A stretch of 54,331 nucleotides of DNA from Ferruginibacter sp. (GCA_025362235.1 JANYGZ010000107.1:1-54331); one strand, 5' to 3'; positions 1 to 10,192 are shown, numbered from the stretch's first letter. Numbers and translations: made by a program. Notes: generated by a model from the letters alone, not told the origin.

Positions 1-391
1 AGTAATTACCGGTGGTGAACCACTGATGCACGACTTAACAATACTTACAAACTCTTTAAAAGAAAATGGGTTTGAAACCAATATTGAAACATCGGGTTCA
101 CATCCGCTAAGTGGCACATGGGATTGGATTTGCTTATCTCCCAAAAAATTTAAAGCACCGTTGCCGGAGGTAGTGCCATTTTCCAATGAATTAAAAGTTG
201 TTATTTTCAACAAATCAGATTTTGTATGGGCAGAAAAATATGCTGCAGAAGTATCTACCCATTGCAAATTATATCTGCAGCCAGAATGGGATAAAGCGGC
301 TGTAATTACTCCTCAAATTATCGACTATATTAAAGCAAACCCCAAGTGGCAGCTGTCTCTGCAGATACATAAATACATCAACGTGCCATAA
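1..391 (+). CDS. queE: 7-carboxy-7-deazaguanine synthase QueE, C-terminal part
   Basis: The reading frame is open from the window edge, so the 5' end lies outside. The visible part begins with the GGEP motif of radical SAM enzymes (VITGGEPL) and ends about 130 residues later. It keeps typical QueE segments: NIETSGSHP, CLSPKKFK, ELKVVIF, and a C-terminal LQPEW followed by LSLQIHKYINVP. QueE rearranges 6-carboxytetrahydropterin to 7-carboxy-7-deazaguanine in the queuosine tRNA-modification pathway. The CxxxCxxC cluster motif would lie upstream of the window and cannot be checked. A short CCTCT/AGAGG inverted repeat (416-431) follows the stop but has no T-run. Confidence 0.9.
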   Translation, partial: VITGGEPLMHDLTILTNSLKENGFETNIETSGSHPLSGTWDWICLSPKKFKAPLPEVVPFSNELKVVIFNKSDFVWAEKYAAEVSTHCKLYLQPEWDKAAVITPQIIDYIKANPKWQLSLQIHKYINVP

Positions 392-533
392 CGGAAAATA
401 AAATAAAATTTAAGCCCTCTGTAAAAAGAGGTCTAAACGCCTTAACGGCAACATCACCAGCTAAGCAACTTTAACAGCCATCACAATTTTTTCTTTGTAA
501 TTCGTTTTATCTTCAATCTACAATTCAAGATTA

Positions 534-2468
534 ATGAAATTAGAAAAAAACATCTTCAAAAAATTCTCTTTCCTGGCCACAATTTTATTTTTTATTTCCA
601 TCACTACCAATGCACAATGGTATGATCCTGAAAAAGTAAATAAAAAAGCCTATGCTGTGTATGAAACAGCCTACCAAAATGCAGTCGATCAAAATTATAT
701 TGGCGCCATTGCAAACATCAATAAAGCTATTACCCTAGATCCAAAATTTGTAGAAGCCTACTTGTCTTTGGGAGGAATTTATGCCGACCTTAAGCAATAT
801 GATTCTTCAATAATTAATTTTAAAAAAGCATTGGGACTGGATTCAATTTATTCAAAAACATATTTACTTCCTTACTCTATTTCTTTAGCAGGCGTTGGCA
901 GATTTGACCAGGCGCTGATTGCTGTGACAGAATTTTTAAATAATCCTCAATTAAATCCGCAGAGTATAAAAGCGGGCAAATACAGAAAAGGGGTATATGA
1001 ATTTGCCATTGAGTATCAAAAAAATCATCCAACAAATAATTATGTATTTGCCCGAAAAAATTTAGGCGATAGCATTAACAGCAATGCATTGGAGTATTAT
1101 CCTTCTCTTACCATTGATGGTAAAAAATTAATATTTACAAGACGTGAAAAAGGCGATGAAGATTTTTATGAAAGTGATTTGACAGATGGCAAATGGAGCA
1201 AGGCAAAACCATTAGGCGGTAAAGTAAATACCAATTTAAATGAAGGCGCACAAAACATATCGCAAGATGGTGAATGGATTATTTTTACCGGTTGCAATTA
1301 TCCTGAAGGGCAGGGCAGTTGTGATTTGTATATTTCACTTAAAACCAAAAATGGCTGGAGTGAAGCCGAAAATCTTGGCCCGTTGGTTAATACAGATTTC
1401 TGGGAATCTTCGCCTTCTTTATCACCTGATAAACGGGACCTTTATTTTTCAAGTAATCAATCGGGTACCTACGGTGGTAAAGATATTTGGGTAACACACA
1501 GAAATATAAGTGGCAAATGGAGCCGACCCGAAAATCTTGGTCCTGTCATCAATACATCTGGTGATGAAAGCTGTTCTTTTATTTATGCAGATAACCAAAC
1601 CCTTTTCTTTAACAGTAACGGCCATCCTGGTTATGGGAAAACAGATTTATTTTTCTCAAAAAAATTAGACAACAATACCTGGAGCATACCTGAAAACTTA
1701 GGTTACCCGATCAATACAATAGATGATGAAGGTTCTTTAATTGTTGCTGCTGATGGTAAGACTGCTTATTACGCAAGTGAGGGTAATGATAGTAAAGGCG
1801 GCCTCGACTTGTATAGTTTTCAGTTAAGAGAAGATATACAACCTCCCAGAACATTGTGGGTAAAAGGAAAAGTTTATGATGCCAAAACAAAGAATGGTTT
1901 ACCTTCTTCTGTTGAACTAACGGATATCAATAGCCGCCGGTTAATCAGCAAAGTGCAAACCGATGAAGATGGGAATTATTTAACTACATTACCTATTGGA
2001 AAAGATTATGCATTTAATGTAAACAGGAAAGGCTATTTATTTTATTCGGAAAATTATGATTTAAAAAATAGCAGAGATTCTATTTATACAGCTGATATCC
2101 CTTTACAACCACTTGAAACGGGTGCAGCAGTTGTTTTAAAAAATATTTTTTTCGACACCAAAAAAACTGAACTAAAACCAGAATCTATTGTAGAACTATA
2201 CAAGGTTATAGAATTGATGAATGATAACCCAAAATTAAAAATTTTAATCAGTGGATACACTGACAATGTTGGTAAAGCCCAGGATAACCTTGTTCTTTCA
2301 AACGGCAGGTCTTTAGCAGTAGTTAATTACCTGATGGCCAGTAAACAAATTGCAAAGGATCGGTTACAATTTAAAGGGTTTGGGTCATCAAAACCAATTG
2401 CAGATAATAGTACCGAACAGGGGAAATCTTTAAATAGAAGAACAGAATTAAGCGTAATAAGTAATTAA
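534..2468 (+). CDS. PorE-like outer-membrane/periplasmic protein: TPR, PD40 propeller, CRD, OmpA-C
   Basis: 644 residues. Domain order as read: a signal peptide (about 1-28, ending TTNAQ), TPR-like helices (35-150), five PD40-type propeller blades (for example PSLTIDGKKLIF and PSLSPDKRDLYF) over 175-425, a carboxypeptidase-regulatory-like beta domain (about 445-525), and an OmpA-like peptidoglycan-binding domain (about 530-640, with ISGYTDN and LNRRTELSV). This order matches P. gingivalis PorE (PG1058), which is described as a T9SS component anchored to peptidoglycan. The T9SS role here is inference from architecture, supported by sprA and a T9SS cargo nearby. Bacteroidota carry several paralogues with this architecture, so PorE orthology is not proven. 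Confidence 0.75.
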   Translation: MKLEKNIFKKFSFLATILFFISITTNAQWYDPEKVNKKAYAVYETAYQNAVDQNYIGAIANINKAITLDPKFVEAYLSLGGIYADLKQYDSSIINFKKALGLDSIYSKTYLLPYSISLAGVGRFDQALIAVTEFLNNPQLNPQSIKAGKYRKGVYEFAIEYQKNHPTNNYVFARKNLGDSINSNALEYYPSLTIDGKKLIFTRREKGDEDFYESDLTDGKWSKAKPLGGKVNTNLNEGAQNISQDGEWIIFTGCNYPEGQGSCDLYISLKTKNGWSEAENLGPLVNTDFWESSPSLSPDKRDLYFSSNQSGTYGGKDIWVTHRNISGKWSRPENLGPVINTSGDESCSFIYADNQTLFFNSNGHPGYGKTDLFFSKKLDNNTWSIPENLGYPINTIDDEGSLIVAADGKTAYYASEGNDSKGGLDLYSFQLREDIQPPRTLWVKGKVYDAKTKNGLPSSVELTDINSRRLISKVQTDEDGNYLTTLPIGKDYAFNVNRKGYLFYSENYDLKNSRDSIYTADIPLQPLETGAAVVLKNIFFDTKKTELKPESIVELYKVIELMNDNPKLKILISGYTDNVGKAQDNLVLSNGRSLAVVNYLMASKQIAKDRLQFKGFGSSKPIADNSTEQGKSLNRRTELSVISN

Positions 2469-2532
2469 ATAATGCGTATTTGAAAAAAGTTTTTTTATTA
2501 TTGTTGTTCTTTTACAAATTTTCTTTTTTCGC

Positions 2533-3636
2533 ATGTCAAATGATCTGTTATACAGGATTGCTTTAACGCTGGTACCCAATATTGGCGATGTACATGCAAA
2601 GGCATTGGTAAACAGGTATGGTAATGCAGAAGCAGTATTTAAAGCGAAAAGAAAAGACCTTGAAAACATGGAAGGCATTGGTACTGTAAGGGCCAATAGT
2701 ATAAAATCATTCCAAAATTTTACCAGCAGTGAAGCAGAAATAAAATTTATTGAGCAATATAAAATTTTGCCTCTTTTTATTACAGACAAAAATTACCCTC
2801 AACGTTTATTAAATTGTTATGATAGCCCTTTGTTGCTATACTACCGTGGTACAGCCGATTTAAATACATCAAAAATAGTTTCTATTGTAGGCACCCGAAA
2901 TAATAGTGAGTATGGTAAAACTGTTTGTGAAAAAATAGTAGAAGATTTAACCAACGAAAATATTTTAATTGTAAGCGGGCTGGCATACGGCATAGATACT
3001 ATTGCGCATAAAGCAGCATTAAAAAATAATCTCCCAACGATTGGTCTTTTAGCACATGGGTTAGACAGGATTTATCCGCCACAAAACAAAATACTGGCAA
3101 AACAAATGATAGAGAATGGCGGGTTGCTTACCGAATTTTTAAGCCAAACAAATCCTGATAAACAGAATTTCCCTAAACGGAACCGCATTGTAGCCGGTAT
3201 GTGCGATTGCCTGGTGGTTATTGAAAGTGGAAAAAAAGGAGGCGCATTAATAACAGCAGAATTAGCTAATGGTTATAATAAAGACGTATTTGCCATACCC
3301 GGTAAAACCACCGATACTAAAAGTGAAGGATGTAATTATTTGATAAAAAATAATAAAGCTTCGTTAATTTCAAACGGTGATGATGTATTGGAAATGATGA
3401 ACTGGAAGCCGGCAAATAAAGCAATACACAAAAAACAAAGAGAATTATTTATTGAGTTAACAGTTGATGAAAAAACGGTAGTGGATATTTTACACCAACA
3501 CGATAGCCTTCAGATAGACCAGCTTTATTTAAAAACAGGCCTCAGCAGCAGTGCCACAGCCGCCGCATTATTAATGCTGGAAATGAATGGCATTATAGAT
3601 AGTTTACCCGGTAAAGTATATAAAATGAGTATATGA
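2533..3636 (+). CDS. dprA: DNA-processing protein DprA
   Basis: 367 residues, ATG start. The N-terminus (about 10-60) has helix-hairpin-helix character (LVPNIGDVHA, MEGIGTVRA). The Rossmann-like DprA/Smf core spans about 80-290 with VGTRNNSEYG (118-127), SGLAYGIDTIAH (148-159), FPKRNRIVAG and SGKKGGALITAELA. The C-terminus (about 305-365) is the winged-helix DML1-like domain. DprA loads RecA on incoming single-stranded DNA during natural transformation and is common even in bacteria not known to be competent. The gene lies 64 bases downstream of the PorE-like gene on the same strand. All expected core motifs are present and the length is normal. Confidence 0.95.
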   Translation: MSNDLLYRIALTLVPNIGDVHAKALVNRYGNAEAVFKAKRKDLENMEGIGTVRANSIKSFQNFTSSEAEIKFIEQYKILPLFITDKNYPQRLLNCYDSPLLLYYRGTADLNTSKIVSIVGTRNNSEYGKTVCEKIVEDLTNENILIVSGLAYGIDTIAHKAALKNNLPTIGLLAHGLDRIYPPQNKILAKQMIENGGLLTEFLSQTNPDKQNFPKRNRIVAGMCDCLVVIESGKKGGALITAELANGYNKDVFAIPGKTTDTKSEGCNYLIKNNKASLISNGDDVLEMMNWKPANKAIHKKQRELFIELTVDEKTVVDILHQHDSLQIDQLYLKTGLSSSATAAALLMLEMNGIIDSLPGKVYKMSI

Positions 3637-3658
3637 ATACTTTGAGAAACTGCTTTGG

Positions 3659-3690
3659 TTTTGGGCGCATTGTTTTTTCTTTTATCTTTG
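3659..3690 (+). promoter_or_regulatory. Bacteroidota-type promoter for guaB
   Basis: TTTTG at 3659-3663, a 19-base spacer, then TATCTTTG at 3683-3690, matching the Bacteroidota consensus TTTG-N19-TAnnTTTG. The -7 box ends only three bases before the guaB ATG at 3694. The predicted transcript therefore starts at or within a base or two of the initiation codon, giving a leaderless or near-leaderless mRNA. It lies inside the annotated gap after dprA. Confidence 0.65.
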
Positions 3691-3693
3691 CCT

Positions 3694-5187
3694 ATGGCAA
3701 CAATAAATAACACTTCCGCACAAACAAAATCAAAAAAATTTTTCGGTGAAGGCTTAACGTTCGATGACGTTTTACTTATGCCCGCCTATTCAGAAGTATT
3801 ACCCCGCGAGGTAGATATCTCTGCAAAACTCACCAAATCAATTACTTTAAATGTCCCTATGCTGAGTGCAGCAATGGATACCGTAACAGAAGCAGCATTG
3901 GCTATTGCATTAGCAAGAGAAGGCGGTCTGGGTATTTTACATAAAAATATGAGTATCGACCAGCAGGCCGACCAGGTAAAAAAAGTAAAACGGAGTGAAA
4001 ATGGATTGATTATTGACCCATTAACATTGAGCCCGGATGCTACCATTGGCGAAGCTATCCGCCTGATGAAAGAAAATAAAATTGGTGGAATACCTATTGT
4101 GGATGCGGCACAAAAATTATTGGGCATACTTACCAACCGCGACCTTCGCTTTGAAACCAACTTTAAAGAAAAAGTCAGCACTGTAATGACCAAAGAAAAT
4201 CTTATAACTGCCCCCGAAGGAACAGATCTTAAAAAAGCAGAACTCATTTTCAAAAAAAATAAAATTGAAAAATTACCGGTGGTTAACAGAGCAGGAAAGC
4301 TGATTGGCCTGGTAACATTTGGTGATATTTTAAAACTAAAAAGCCATCCCAATGCAGTAAAAGATTCTTATGGCAGGCTGCTTGTTGGTGCCGGTGTAGG
4401 CATTACAAAAGATACTTTAGACAGGGTTGCATCTTTACACAAAGCTGGTGTAGATGTTATTTGTTTAGACAGTGCCCATGGCCATTCAAAACCAATAATG
4501 GATGCATTAAAAGCCATCAAAAAAACATTTAAAGGCATACAGGTTATTGCAGGCAATGTAGCAACTGCTGCCGGAGCCAAAGCTATGGCCGATGCAGGTG
4601 CCGATGCAGTTAAAGTGGGTATAGGCCCGGGTTCTATTTGTACCACCCGAATAGTTGCAGGTACAGGTGTACCACAAATAACTGCGGTTATGGAAGCCGC
4701 AGCAGCATTGAAAGGAAAAAATGTAGGTATCATCAGCGATGGCGGCATACGGTATACCGGCGACATGGTAAAAGCTTTGGCTGCAGGTGCCAGTTGTGTT
4801 ATGATGGGCAATGTTTTTGCAGGTACTGAAGAAAGCCCTGGTGAAACAATCATTTACGAAGGCAGAAGATTTAAGCAATACCGTGGCATGGGTTCGCTGG
4901 GTGCAATGGCACAAGGCAGCAGCGACCGCTATTTTCAGGATGTAGAAGCCGACCTTAAGAAGTTTGTACCGGAAGGTATTGAAGGAAGGGTTGCATTTAA
5001 AGGGCCTTTAAAAGAAATTGTATATCAATATACAGGTGGGTTAAGGGCAGGAATGGGGTATTGCGGTGCAAATAATATCAAGGCATTACAAAATGCCAGT
5101 TTTGTAAAAATAACCAATGCCGGAATGAGGGAAAGCCATGCACACGATATTGCCATTACAAAAGAGGCACCTAACTACAGCAGGTAA
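3694..5187 (+). CDS. guaB: IMP dehydrogenase
   Basis: 497 residues from the ATG at 3694. A TTG at 3655 would extend the frame by a hydrophobic stretch that does not belong in a cytosolic enzyme and lies upstream of the promoter, so it was rejected. GuaB oxidises IMP to XMP, the committed step of GMP synthesis. Visible are the N-terminal [10 protein letters not shown], a CBS pair (about 108-225), the catalytic loop GPGSICTTR with Cys316, [11 protein letters not shown], and the flap region [10 protein letters not shown]. The length is typical for a bacterial IMPDH with CBS domains. Confidence 0.96.
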   Translation: MATINNTSAQTKSKKFFGEGLTFDDVLLMPAYSEVLPREVDISAKLTKSITLNVPMLSAAMDTVTEAALAIALAREGGLGILHKNMSIDQQADQVKKVKRSENGLIIDPLTLSPDATIGEAIRLMKENKIGGIPIVDAAQKLLGILTNRDLRFETNFKEKVSTVMTKENLITAPEGTDLKKAELIFKKNKIEKLPVVNRAGKLIGLVTFGDILKLKSHPNAVKDSYGRLLVGAGVGITKDTLDRVASLHKAGVDVICLDSAHGHSKPIMDALKAIKKTFKGIQVIAGNVATAAGAKAMADAGADAVKVGIGPGSICTTRIVAGTGVPQITAVMEAAAALKGKNVGIISDGGIRYTGDMVKALAAGASCVMMGNVFAGTEESPGETIIYEGRRFKQYRGMGSLGAMAQGSSDRYFQDVEADLKKFVPEGIEGRVAFKGPLKEIVYQYTGGLRAGMGYCGANNIKALQNASFVKITNAGMRESHAHDIAITKEAPNYSR

Positions 5188-5268
5188 AACATTTGCACGA
5201 ATTGAAATAGAATCAAAAATAATAATCCTGTATATTCGTTTTACACAAGAAAAAAGATTAACAAAAAG

Positions 5269-6480
5269 ATGCATAATAAAATAATACCAGGTGCATTTGT
5301 AATTTTAAAATTCAAAAAAAAAATTGTAGGAAAAATAATTTTTTATTCTTTCTTCCTGCTGGTATTTTTTAATGTACAAACTACTGCATCCGCCCAGGAT
5401 TCTTCTCACATAAGGGTTTCATTACTTACCTGTTCTGCTGGCGATGAAATATATTCCGCTTTTGGCCACAGTGCATTAAGGATAACCGATAGCAGCAACG
5501 TATCTGATATTGTTTTCAACTATGGAACTTTTGATTTTGATGAACCCGGGTTTTATACCAATTTTTTAAAAGGTAAATTATCATATTATGTATCTGCCCT
5601 GCATTTTGCTGATTTTAAAGAAGAGTACCAGTCTACCAATAGATCCATCACGGAGCAAGTATTAAATTTAAGTGCCGCAGAAAAAATAACTCTTGAAAGT
5701 TTTTTGTATAATAATGTTAAAGAAGAAAACAAATATTACAGGTATGATTTTTTTTTAGACAATTGCACAACAAGGCTCAGGGACATTATCATAAAATATA
5801 AAACCAATTATCCTCCTTTAAAGGCTATAATGCCTGCAAATACAACATTTCGCCAGGCTATACATAACAACCTGGAGAAGCATGGAAAACTCTGGATAAG
5901 TATTGGTATTGATATTTTATTTGGCGTTCCGTCTGATGCCATTATGACTACTAAAGAAACAGAATTTTTACCTGATAATTTAATGCTGACATTAGAAAGT
6001 AGTAATCAACAGAAGCAATTGCTTATAAGTACTACTAATCTATATCCCCTTAAGTCAGATAATTACACTCAGTCTTTTTTTACTCCTTTAATAGTTTTCT
6101 CTCTTTTACTTTTATTTATAATTGCATTAAGTTTAGTAAACAATAAACCTGCAATTATTTTTCTTCATGGGTTTGACGGATTACTATTTTTTTTAATGGG
6201 TGGCTTAGGTATTTTATTTGCTTTTATTTGGATAGCTAGTGACCATCTAATGCTAAAAAATAATTTAAACCTATTATGGGCATGGCCAACACATATCATC
6301 ATTTCTTTTTTTGTAAACAATAAAAGTAGTTGGGTAAAAAAATATTTTGCTGTTACGGCTACTGGATTAATAATAGTTTTATTAAGCTGGTTTTTTCTGC
6401 CGCAACAAATGAATAATGCGTTATTACCAATTGTTTTAATATTGCTTTATAGAACTATCTGTAGATACCAGGCATTTTAA
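5269..6480 (+). CDS. DUF4105 (Lnb-like) protein with C-terminal membrane segments
   Basis: 403 residues. A hydrophobic signal or anchor segment near residues 24-44 (ending TTASAQ) precedes a domain with the DUF4105 pattern: SLLTCSAGDEIYSAFGHSAL, FNYGTFDFDEPGFY, GKLSYYVS, and YDFFLDNCTTRLRD with the conserved Asn-Cys pair. This fold belongs to the NlpC/P60-like cysteine peptidase superfamily and is annotated as an Lnb N-terminal periplasmic domain. The second half (about 265-400) holds four to five hydrophobic segments. The start may lie downstream of 5269, because the first 20 residues look poorly constrained. Its substrate is unknown. Confidence 0.8.
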   Translation: MHNKIIPGAFVILKFKKKIVGKIIFYSFFLLVFFNVQTTASAQDSSHIRVSLLTCSAGDEIYSAFGHSALRITDSSNVSDIVFNYGTFDFDEPGFYTNFLKGKLSYYVSALHFADFKEEYQSTNRSITEQVLNLSAAEKITLESFLYNNVKEENKYYRYDFFLDNCTTRLRDIIIKYKTNYPPLKAIMPANTTFRQAIHNNLEKHGKLWISIGIDILFGVPSDAIMTTKETEFLPDNLMLTLESSNQQKQLLISTTNLYPLKSDNYTQSFFTPLIVFSLLLLFIIALSLVNNKPAIIFLHGFDGLLFFLMGGLGILFAFIWIASDHLMLKNNLNLLWAWPTHIIISFFVNNKSSWVKKYFAVTATGLIIVLLSWFFLPQQMNNALLPIVLILLYRTICRYQAF

Positions 6481-6619
6481 TTTTTATGCAAAGCCAGCAA
6501 TCTCTTAATGGGAGTTTTTAATTTTATATTTAATAAGTTTTAACAGCAACCAAATCAACATACAAAACGTTTTTAAGTATATTTATGCATTATTTTGGTT
6601 ACAAACATCCGGATTGTTA

Positions 6620-9253
6620 ATGAAAAAAACGCTGCTTACTATACTATTATTTACCTGCTGTTTGTGTTGTTTTTCACGTCATATAAAAGGTGGTTTTTTT
6701 AATTACCAGTATTTGGGTCCTGGTATAGCTGATCCAACAAAACTCAATTATAAAGTAACCCTTACCGTATACATGGACTGCGCCGCAATGGGAGGGCAGA
6801 TAGACGGCCAGATTAATTTTACCATTTTTAAAGGCAGTTCCTCATCACAATATGACAATAAATCGGTATTAAAAACAAACGAATACAATTTATCAAAAAC
6901 AGTTGACGATCCCTGTATTAGCGGTGATCAGGCAATTTGTTATTACAAAATAGTAGTGTATGAATTAGCTTCTTTAGAGTTACCTGTTTCGGCAGATGGA
7001 TATACCATTAGTTATCAAAGATGTTGCCGTATTGAAAACATGGATAATATTGTTAGTTCCGGCACCATAGGTAATACATACACCATACAAATTCCAGGAA
7101 CATCATCAGCGGTACCCGATGCAAATAAAAATAGCAGCCCAACTTTCCCTATTAACGACACCGCTGTTATTTGTCAGAATAGCTTTTTTCAATATCCTTT
7201 TTCGGCAACAGACGTTGATAAAGATGTATTAACTTATTCTTTCTGTACTTCTTTTATCGGGGCAGACAGGGACAATCCTGGTCCGCCAGTTGCGAGTGCA
7301 CCACCCTATTCTACTGTCCCTTACTTTTCGTCATATAATGGTTCTACACCGATGGGTTCCAATGTAACCATTAATCCTACTACCGGTTTAATAAGTGGCA
7401 TCGCCCCACCAATATACAATACCGGTGAATATGCTGTAACAGTATGTGTTACTGAAACCCGGAATGGTGTTTTTGTTGGATCAACAAGAAAAGAATTGCA
7501 TTTTAGGGTAAGAGACTGTTCACTTACAAAAGCATTTCTTAACCCAATCCCTACAAGCTGTGATGGTTATACAGTTAATTTTAAAAATGATGCTACAAAC
7601 CCATCCGGTACCGACTATTTGTGGACTTTTGGAGAGCCTTCTTCTGGAGCTCTAAATACCTCTAACTTGTCAACCCCAACTCACGTATATGCAGATACCG
7701 GTAAATATTTATTAAGATTAAAAGTAACTATCGGGGGGATTTGTGCTGATTCTACAAACTCTGTTGTAAAAGTTTACCCGGGATTTTTCCCTGGTTTTAT
7801 AGCCAATGCCCCTTTATGCAAAGGTTCTCCTGTACAATTTGCTGATACAACAAAAACCAATTTTGGGCTACCGACTGGGTGGCAATGGAATTTTGGAGAT
7901 CTTGCTGTTACAACTGATACCAGTAACTTTCAAAATCCTACATATACTTTTAAAGATTCTGGAACTTATAAAGTTCAATTAATTGTAGGAAGCACATATG
8001 GTTGTGTTGATACCGTAAATACCAATATATTTATTAATAATAATCCAACTATTAATTTAATATCCCATGACACACTGATATGCTTTATAGATACCTTACA
8101 ACTAAAAACAAATAATATTGGAAGCTTTTTGTGGAGCCCTAACTATAATATAAACAGTTTAACAGATCCAAATCCCTTAGTAAGTCCTGATATACCAACT
8201 ACCTATTTTGTAACTTATACAAATACTTTAGGATGTTCCAATAGAGATTCAGTTTTTGTAAATGTAAAAACTTTTGTAACAATTGATGCTGGAAATGATA
8301 CAACCATTTGCCGAACAGATGGATTATTACTCAACACAACTAGTGATGCTTTACATTATACCTGGACACCCTCCACTTACCTAAATAGTGATACAGCTAA
8401 AAGACCTTTTGCCAATCCCCTTGTTCCGGTTATTACTTATCACGTAGTGGGTAATATCGGAAAATGCCAAAGCTCATCTGACGTTACTATAACAACATTA
8501 CCTTATCCGCCAGCTTACGCAGGCAAAGACACCACGGTTTGTTTTAGGACTTCAGCCCAATTAACGGCTAGCGGAGGGCTTTTTTATCAATGGTCGCCTA
8601 CAACTTTTTTAAGTGCTGCAAATATTCCCAATCCTGTAGCCATTAACCCTACTGCCACTACCCAATATATTGTTGCGGTAAGGGATGTTACAGGTTGCCC
8701 TAAACCTGCATTTGATACGGTTATATTAATTGTAGATCCTTATGTATTAGCCAACGCAGGCCCAAGCGATACCACCCTTGTTTTAGGTCAGCCACTATAT
8801 TTAAATGGTTCTGGGGGAGCTACCTATTTTTGGCAACCTTCTACATGGCTGAATAATCAAAATATATCAAACCCTGTTGCTAATCCGCAGGATAATATTA
8901 CTTATCATTTGCTGGTAACAAGTGCAGCTGGCTGCCAAAATACCGACACTATCAATGTAAAAGTGTATAAAGTATCCCCAAGCATTTATGTACCAAAGGC
9001 TTTTTCACCCAACAACGATAATAATAACGATGTTCTTAGACCGATTTTACTGGGAATGAAAACACTCGATTATTTTAGAGTATATGACCGCTGGGGAAAT
9101 TTAGTTTTTAGTACCAGTACCAAAGGGAAGGGATGGGATGGAACATTTAAAGGAAGCCCGCAAGACCTTGGTACCTTTGTATGGATGGCAAAAGGCACTA
9201 CCTACACCGGTGAAGTTATTACGCTTAAAGGATATTCTGTTCTGGTTAGGTGA
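6620..9253 (+). CDS. T9SS-secreted PKD/Ig-repeat surface protein with gliding-motility-type C-terminal domain
   Basis: 877 residues from the ATG at 6620 (a TTG six bases earlier is less likely). After a signal peptide (LLFTCCLCCFSRH) comes an N-terminal domain common in Bacteroidota adhesin-like proteins (KGGFFNYQYLGPG, VTLTVYMDC, SYQRCCR). Two PKD-like domains follow (PTHVYADTGKYLLRL, PTYTFKDSGTYKVQL), then four related Ig-like repeats. The last 85 residues form the type B T9SS sorting domain (YVPKAFSPNNDNNNDVLRP, YDRWGNLVF, WDGTFKG). The product is expected to pass the outer membrane through SprA and to stay on the surface or be released. Its ligand cannot be read from sequence. Confidence 0.9.
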   Translation: MKKTLLTILLFTCCLCCFSRHIKGGFFNYQYLGPGIADPTKLNYKVTLTVYMDCAAMGGQIDGQINFTIFKGSSSSQYDNKSVLKTNEYNLSKTVDDPCISGDQAICYYKIVVYELASLELPVSADGYTISYQRCCRIENMDNIVSSGTIGNTYTIQIPGTSSAVPDANKNSSPTFPINDTAVICQNSFFQYPFSATDVDKDVLTYSFCTSFIGADRDNPGPPVASAPPYSTVPYFSSYNGSTPMGSNVTINPTTGLISGIAPPIYNTGEYAVTVCVTETRNGVFVGSTRKELHFRVRDCSLTKAFLNPIPTSCDGYTVNFKNDATNPSGTDYLWTFGEPSSGALNTSNLSTPTHVYADTGKYLLRLKVTIGGICADSTNSVVKVYPGFFPGFIANAPLCKGSPVQFADTTKTNFGLPTGWQWNFGDLAVTTDTSNFQNPTYTFKDSGTYKVQLIVGSTYGCVDTVNTNIFINNNPTINLISHDTLICFIDTLQLKTNNIGSFLWSPNYNINSLTDPNPLVSPDIPTTYFVTYTNTLGCSNRDSVFVNVKTFVTIDAGNDTTICRTDGLLLNTTSDALHYTWTPSTYLNSDTAKRPFANPLVPVITYHVVGNIGKCQSSSDVTITTLPYPPAYAGKDTTVCFRTSAQLTASGGLFYQWSPTTFLSAANIPNPVAINPTATTQYIVAVRDVTGCPKPAFDTVILIVDPYVLANAGPSDTTLVLGQPLYLNGSGGATYFWQPSTWLNNQNISNPVANPQDNITYHLLVTSAAGCQNTDTINVKVYKVSPSIYVPKAFSPNNDNNNDVLRPILLGMKTLDYFRVYDRWGNLVFSTSTKGKGWDGTFKGSPQDLGTFVWMAKGTTYTGEVITLKGYSVLVR
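8035..8985 (+). repeat. four tandem Ig-like repeats inside the T9SS surface protein
   Basis: Four units of about 75-83 codons (roughly 8035-8275, 8276-8505, 8506-8735 and 8736-8985). Each has the plan [AG-x-D-T-T/L-C] - [L-x-L] - [Y/F-x-W-x-P] - [D/N-P-x-V/A-x-P] - [T-Y-x-V/L]. The first unit is the most divergent and lacks the AG-D-T opening. The nucleotide sequences are clearly diverged, so this is an old protein-level duplication rather than a recent DNA repeat. Confidence 0.75.
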
Positions 9254-9339
9254 CCAATTTAATAAAAAGCAACTCCAAAAGATTTTATTATAACTATCCT
9301 GTTTGCCTCTTTAAAATCTATTCTATTAATTTTACTAAG

Positions 9340-10101
9340 ATGAATAAAATTGTATTAATAACAGGCGCTACTTCGGGTATTGGTGAAGCATGTGCTAAAA
9401 AATTTGCTGTAGCCGGATATAACCTTATAATTACTGGCAGACGTTTTGAAAGACTATTGGAGATAAAGGCAAATATTGAAACTAACTGCCCTGTAAACAT
9501 ATTACCATTGCATTTTGATGTTCAAGACAGAAAAGTTGTAGAAAATATATTTGCCAACCTGGCAACTGAATGGAAACAAATTAATATTTTAATAAATAAT
9601 GCCGGGCTTGCAGCTGGCAGGGATTTTTTTGAAGATGCTGATATAGATGATTGGGAAACGATGTTAAATACCAATGTACATGGTTTGTTGTATGTCAGTA
9701 AAGCAGTAGTTCCCCTAATGATAGCACAAAAAAAAGGGCATATTATCAATATGGGTTCAATTGCCGGAAAAGAGGTGTATGAAAAAGGGAATGTTTACTG
9801 TGCAAGTAAATTTGCGGTGGATGCTATTAGCAAAGCTATGCGGATTGATTTGTTGAAACATAATATTAAGGTTACAGGCATACATCCTGGCGCCGTAGAA
9901 ACTGAATTTGCGGTGGTTCGTTTTAAAGGCGATAAGGATAAAGCTGCCGCAACCTATGAAGGCTATACCGCATTAACAGCAAATGATATTGCTGATACTA
10001 TTTTTTATTGCGCTCAATTGCCTGAGCATGTGTGTATTAACGACTTGGTAATTACCAGCACCCAGCAAGCGGGGGCTTATTATTTTCATAAAAATAATTA
10101 A
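9340..10101 (+). CDS. SDR family NAD(P)-dependent oxidoreductase (YdfG-like)
   Basis: 253 residues from the ATG at 9340. The open frame extends upstream to 9250, but those 30 residues are not part of the fold. The cofactor motif TGATSGIGEACA is at the N-terminus, the NNAGLA motif and the catalytic pair in YCASKFAVDA are in place, and HPGAVETEF follows. The pattern resembles YdfG-type 3-hydroxy-acid / serine dehydrogenases. The exact substrate is not predictable. It follows the surface-protein gene on the same strand. Confidence 0.88.
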   Translation: MNKIVLITGATSGIGEACAKKFAVAGYNLIITGRRFERLLEIKANIETNCPVNILPLHFDVQDRKVVENIFANLATEWKQINILINNAGLAAGRDFFEDADIDDWETMLNTNVHGLLYVSKAVVPLMIAQKKGHIINMGSIAGKEVYEKGNVYCASKFAVDAISKAMRIDLLKHNIKVTGIHPGAVETEFAVVRFKGDKDKAAATYEGYTALTANDIADTIFYCAQLPEHVCINDLVITSTQQAGAYYFHKNN

Positions 10102-10139
10102 ATAGCAATTTTTAAAATATTATTTAGCTGTAAATAACA

Positions 10140-10192
10140 TTTTCTGAAAAAATTCGTTTACTTAAAGGTATGTATTGTAAAAATTCAGAAAA
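10140..10192. repeat. 9-bp inverted repeat upstream of the small secreted protein gene
   Basis: TTTTCTGAA (10140-10148) is matched by TTCAGAAAA (10184-10192), separated by 35 bases, about 90 bases before the start of the next gene. A second weaker pair (CCTCT / AGAGG, 10196-10223) follows. They could be operator or RNA structure; nothing else supports either. Confidence 0.3.

Noticed and set aside
412..431. Terminator after queE
   Set aside because: Only a 5-bp stem (CCTCT/AGAGG) with no T-run.
3655..3693. TTG start for guaB with 13 extra N-terminal residues
   Set aside because: The extension is hydrophobic, does not fit a cytosolic IMPDH, and lies inside or upstream of the predicted promoter.
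4368..4914. Long ORFs on the - strand inside guaB
   Set aside because: They mirror the coding strand of a clear IMPDH gene, are compositionally biased (Ala/Pro/Ser/Thr), and match no family.
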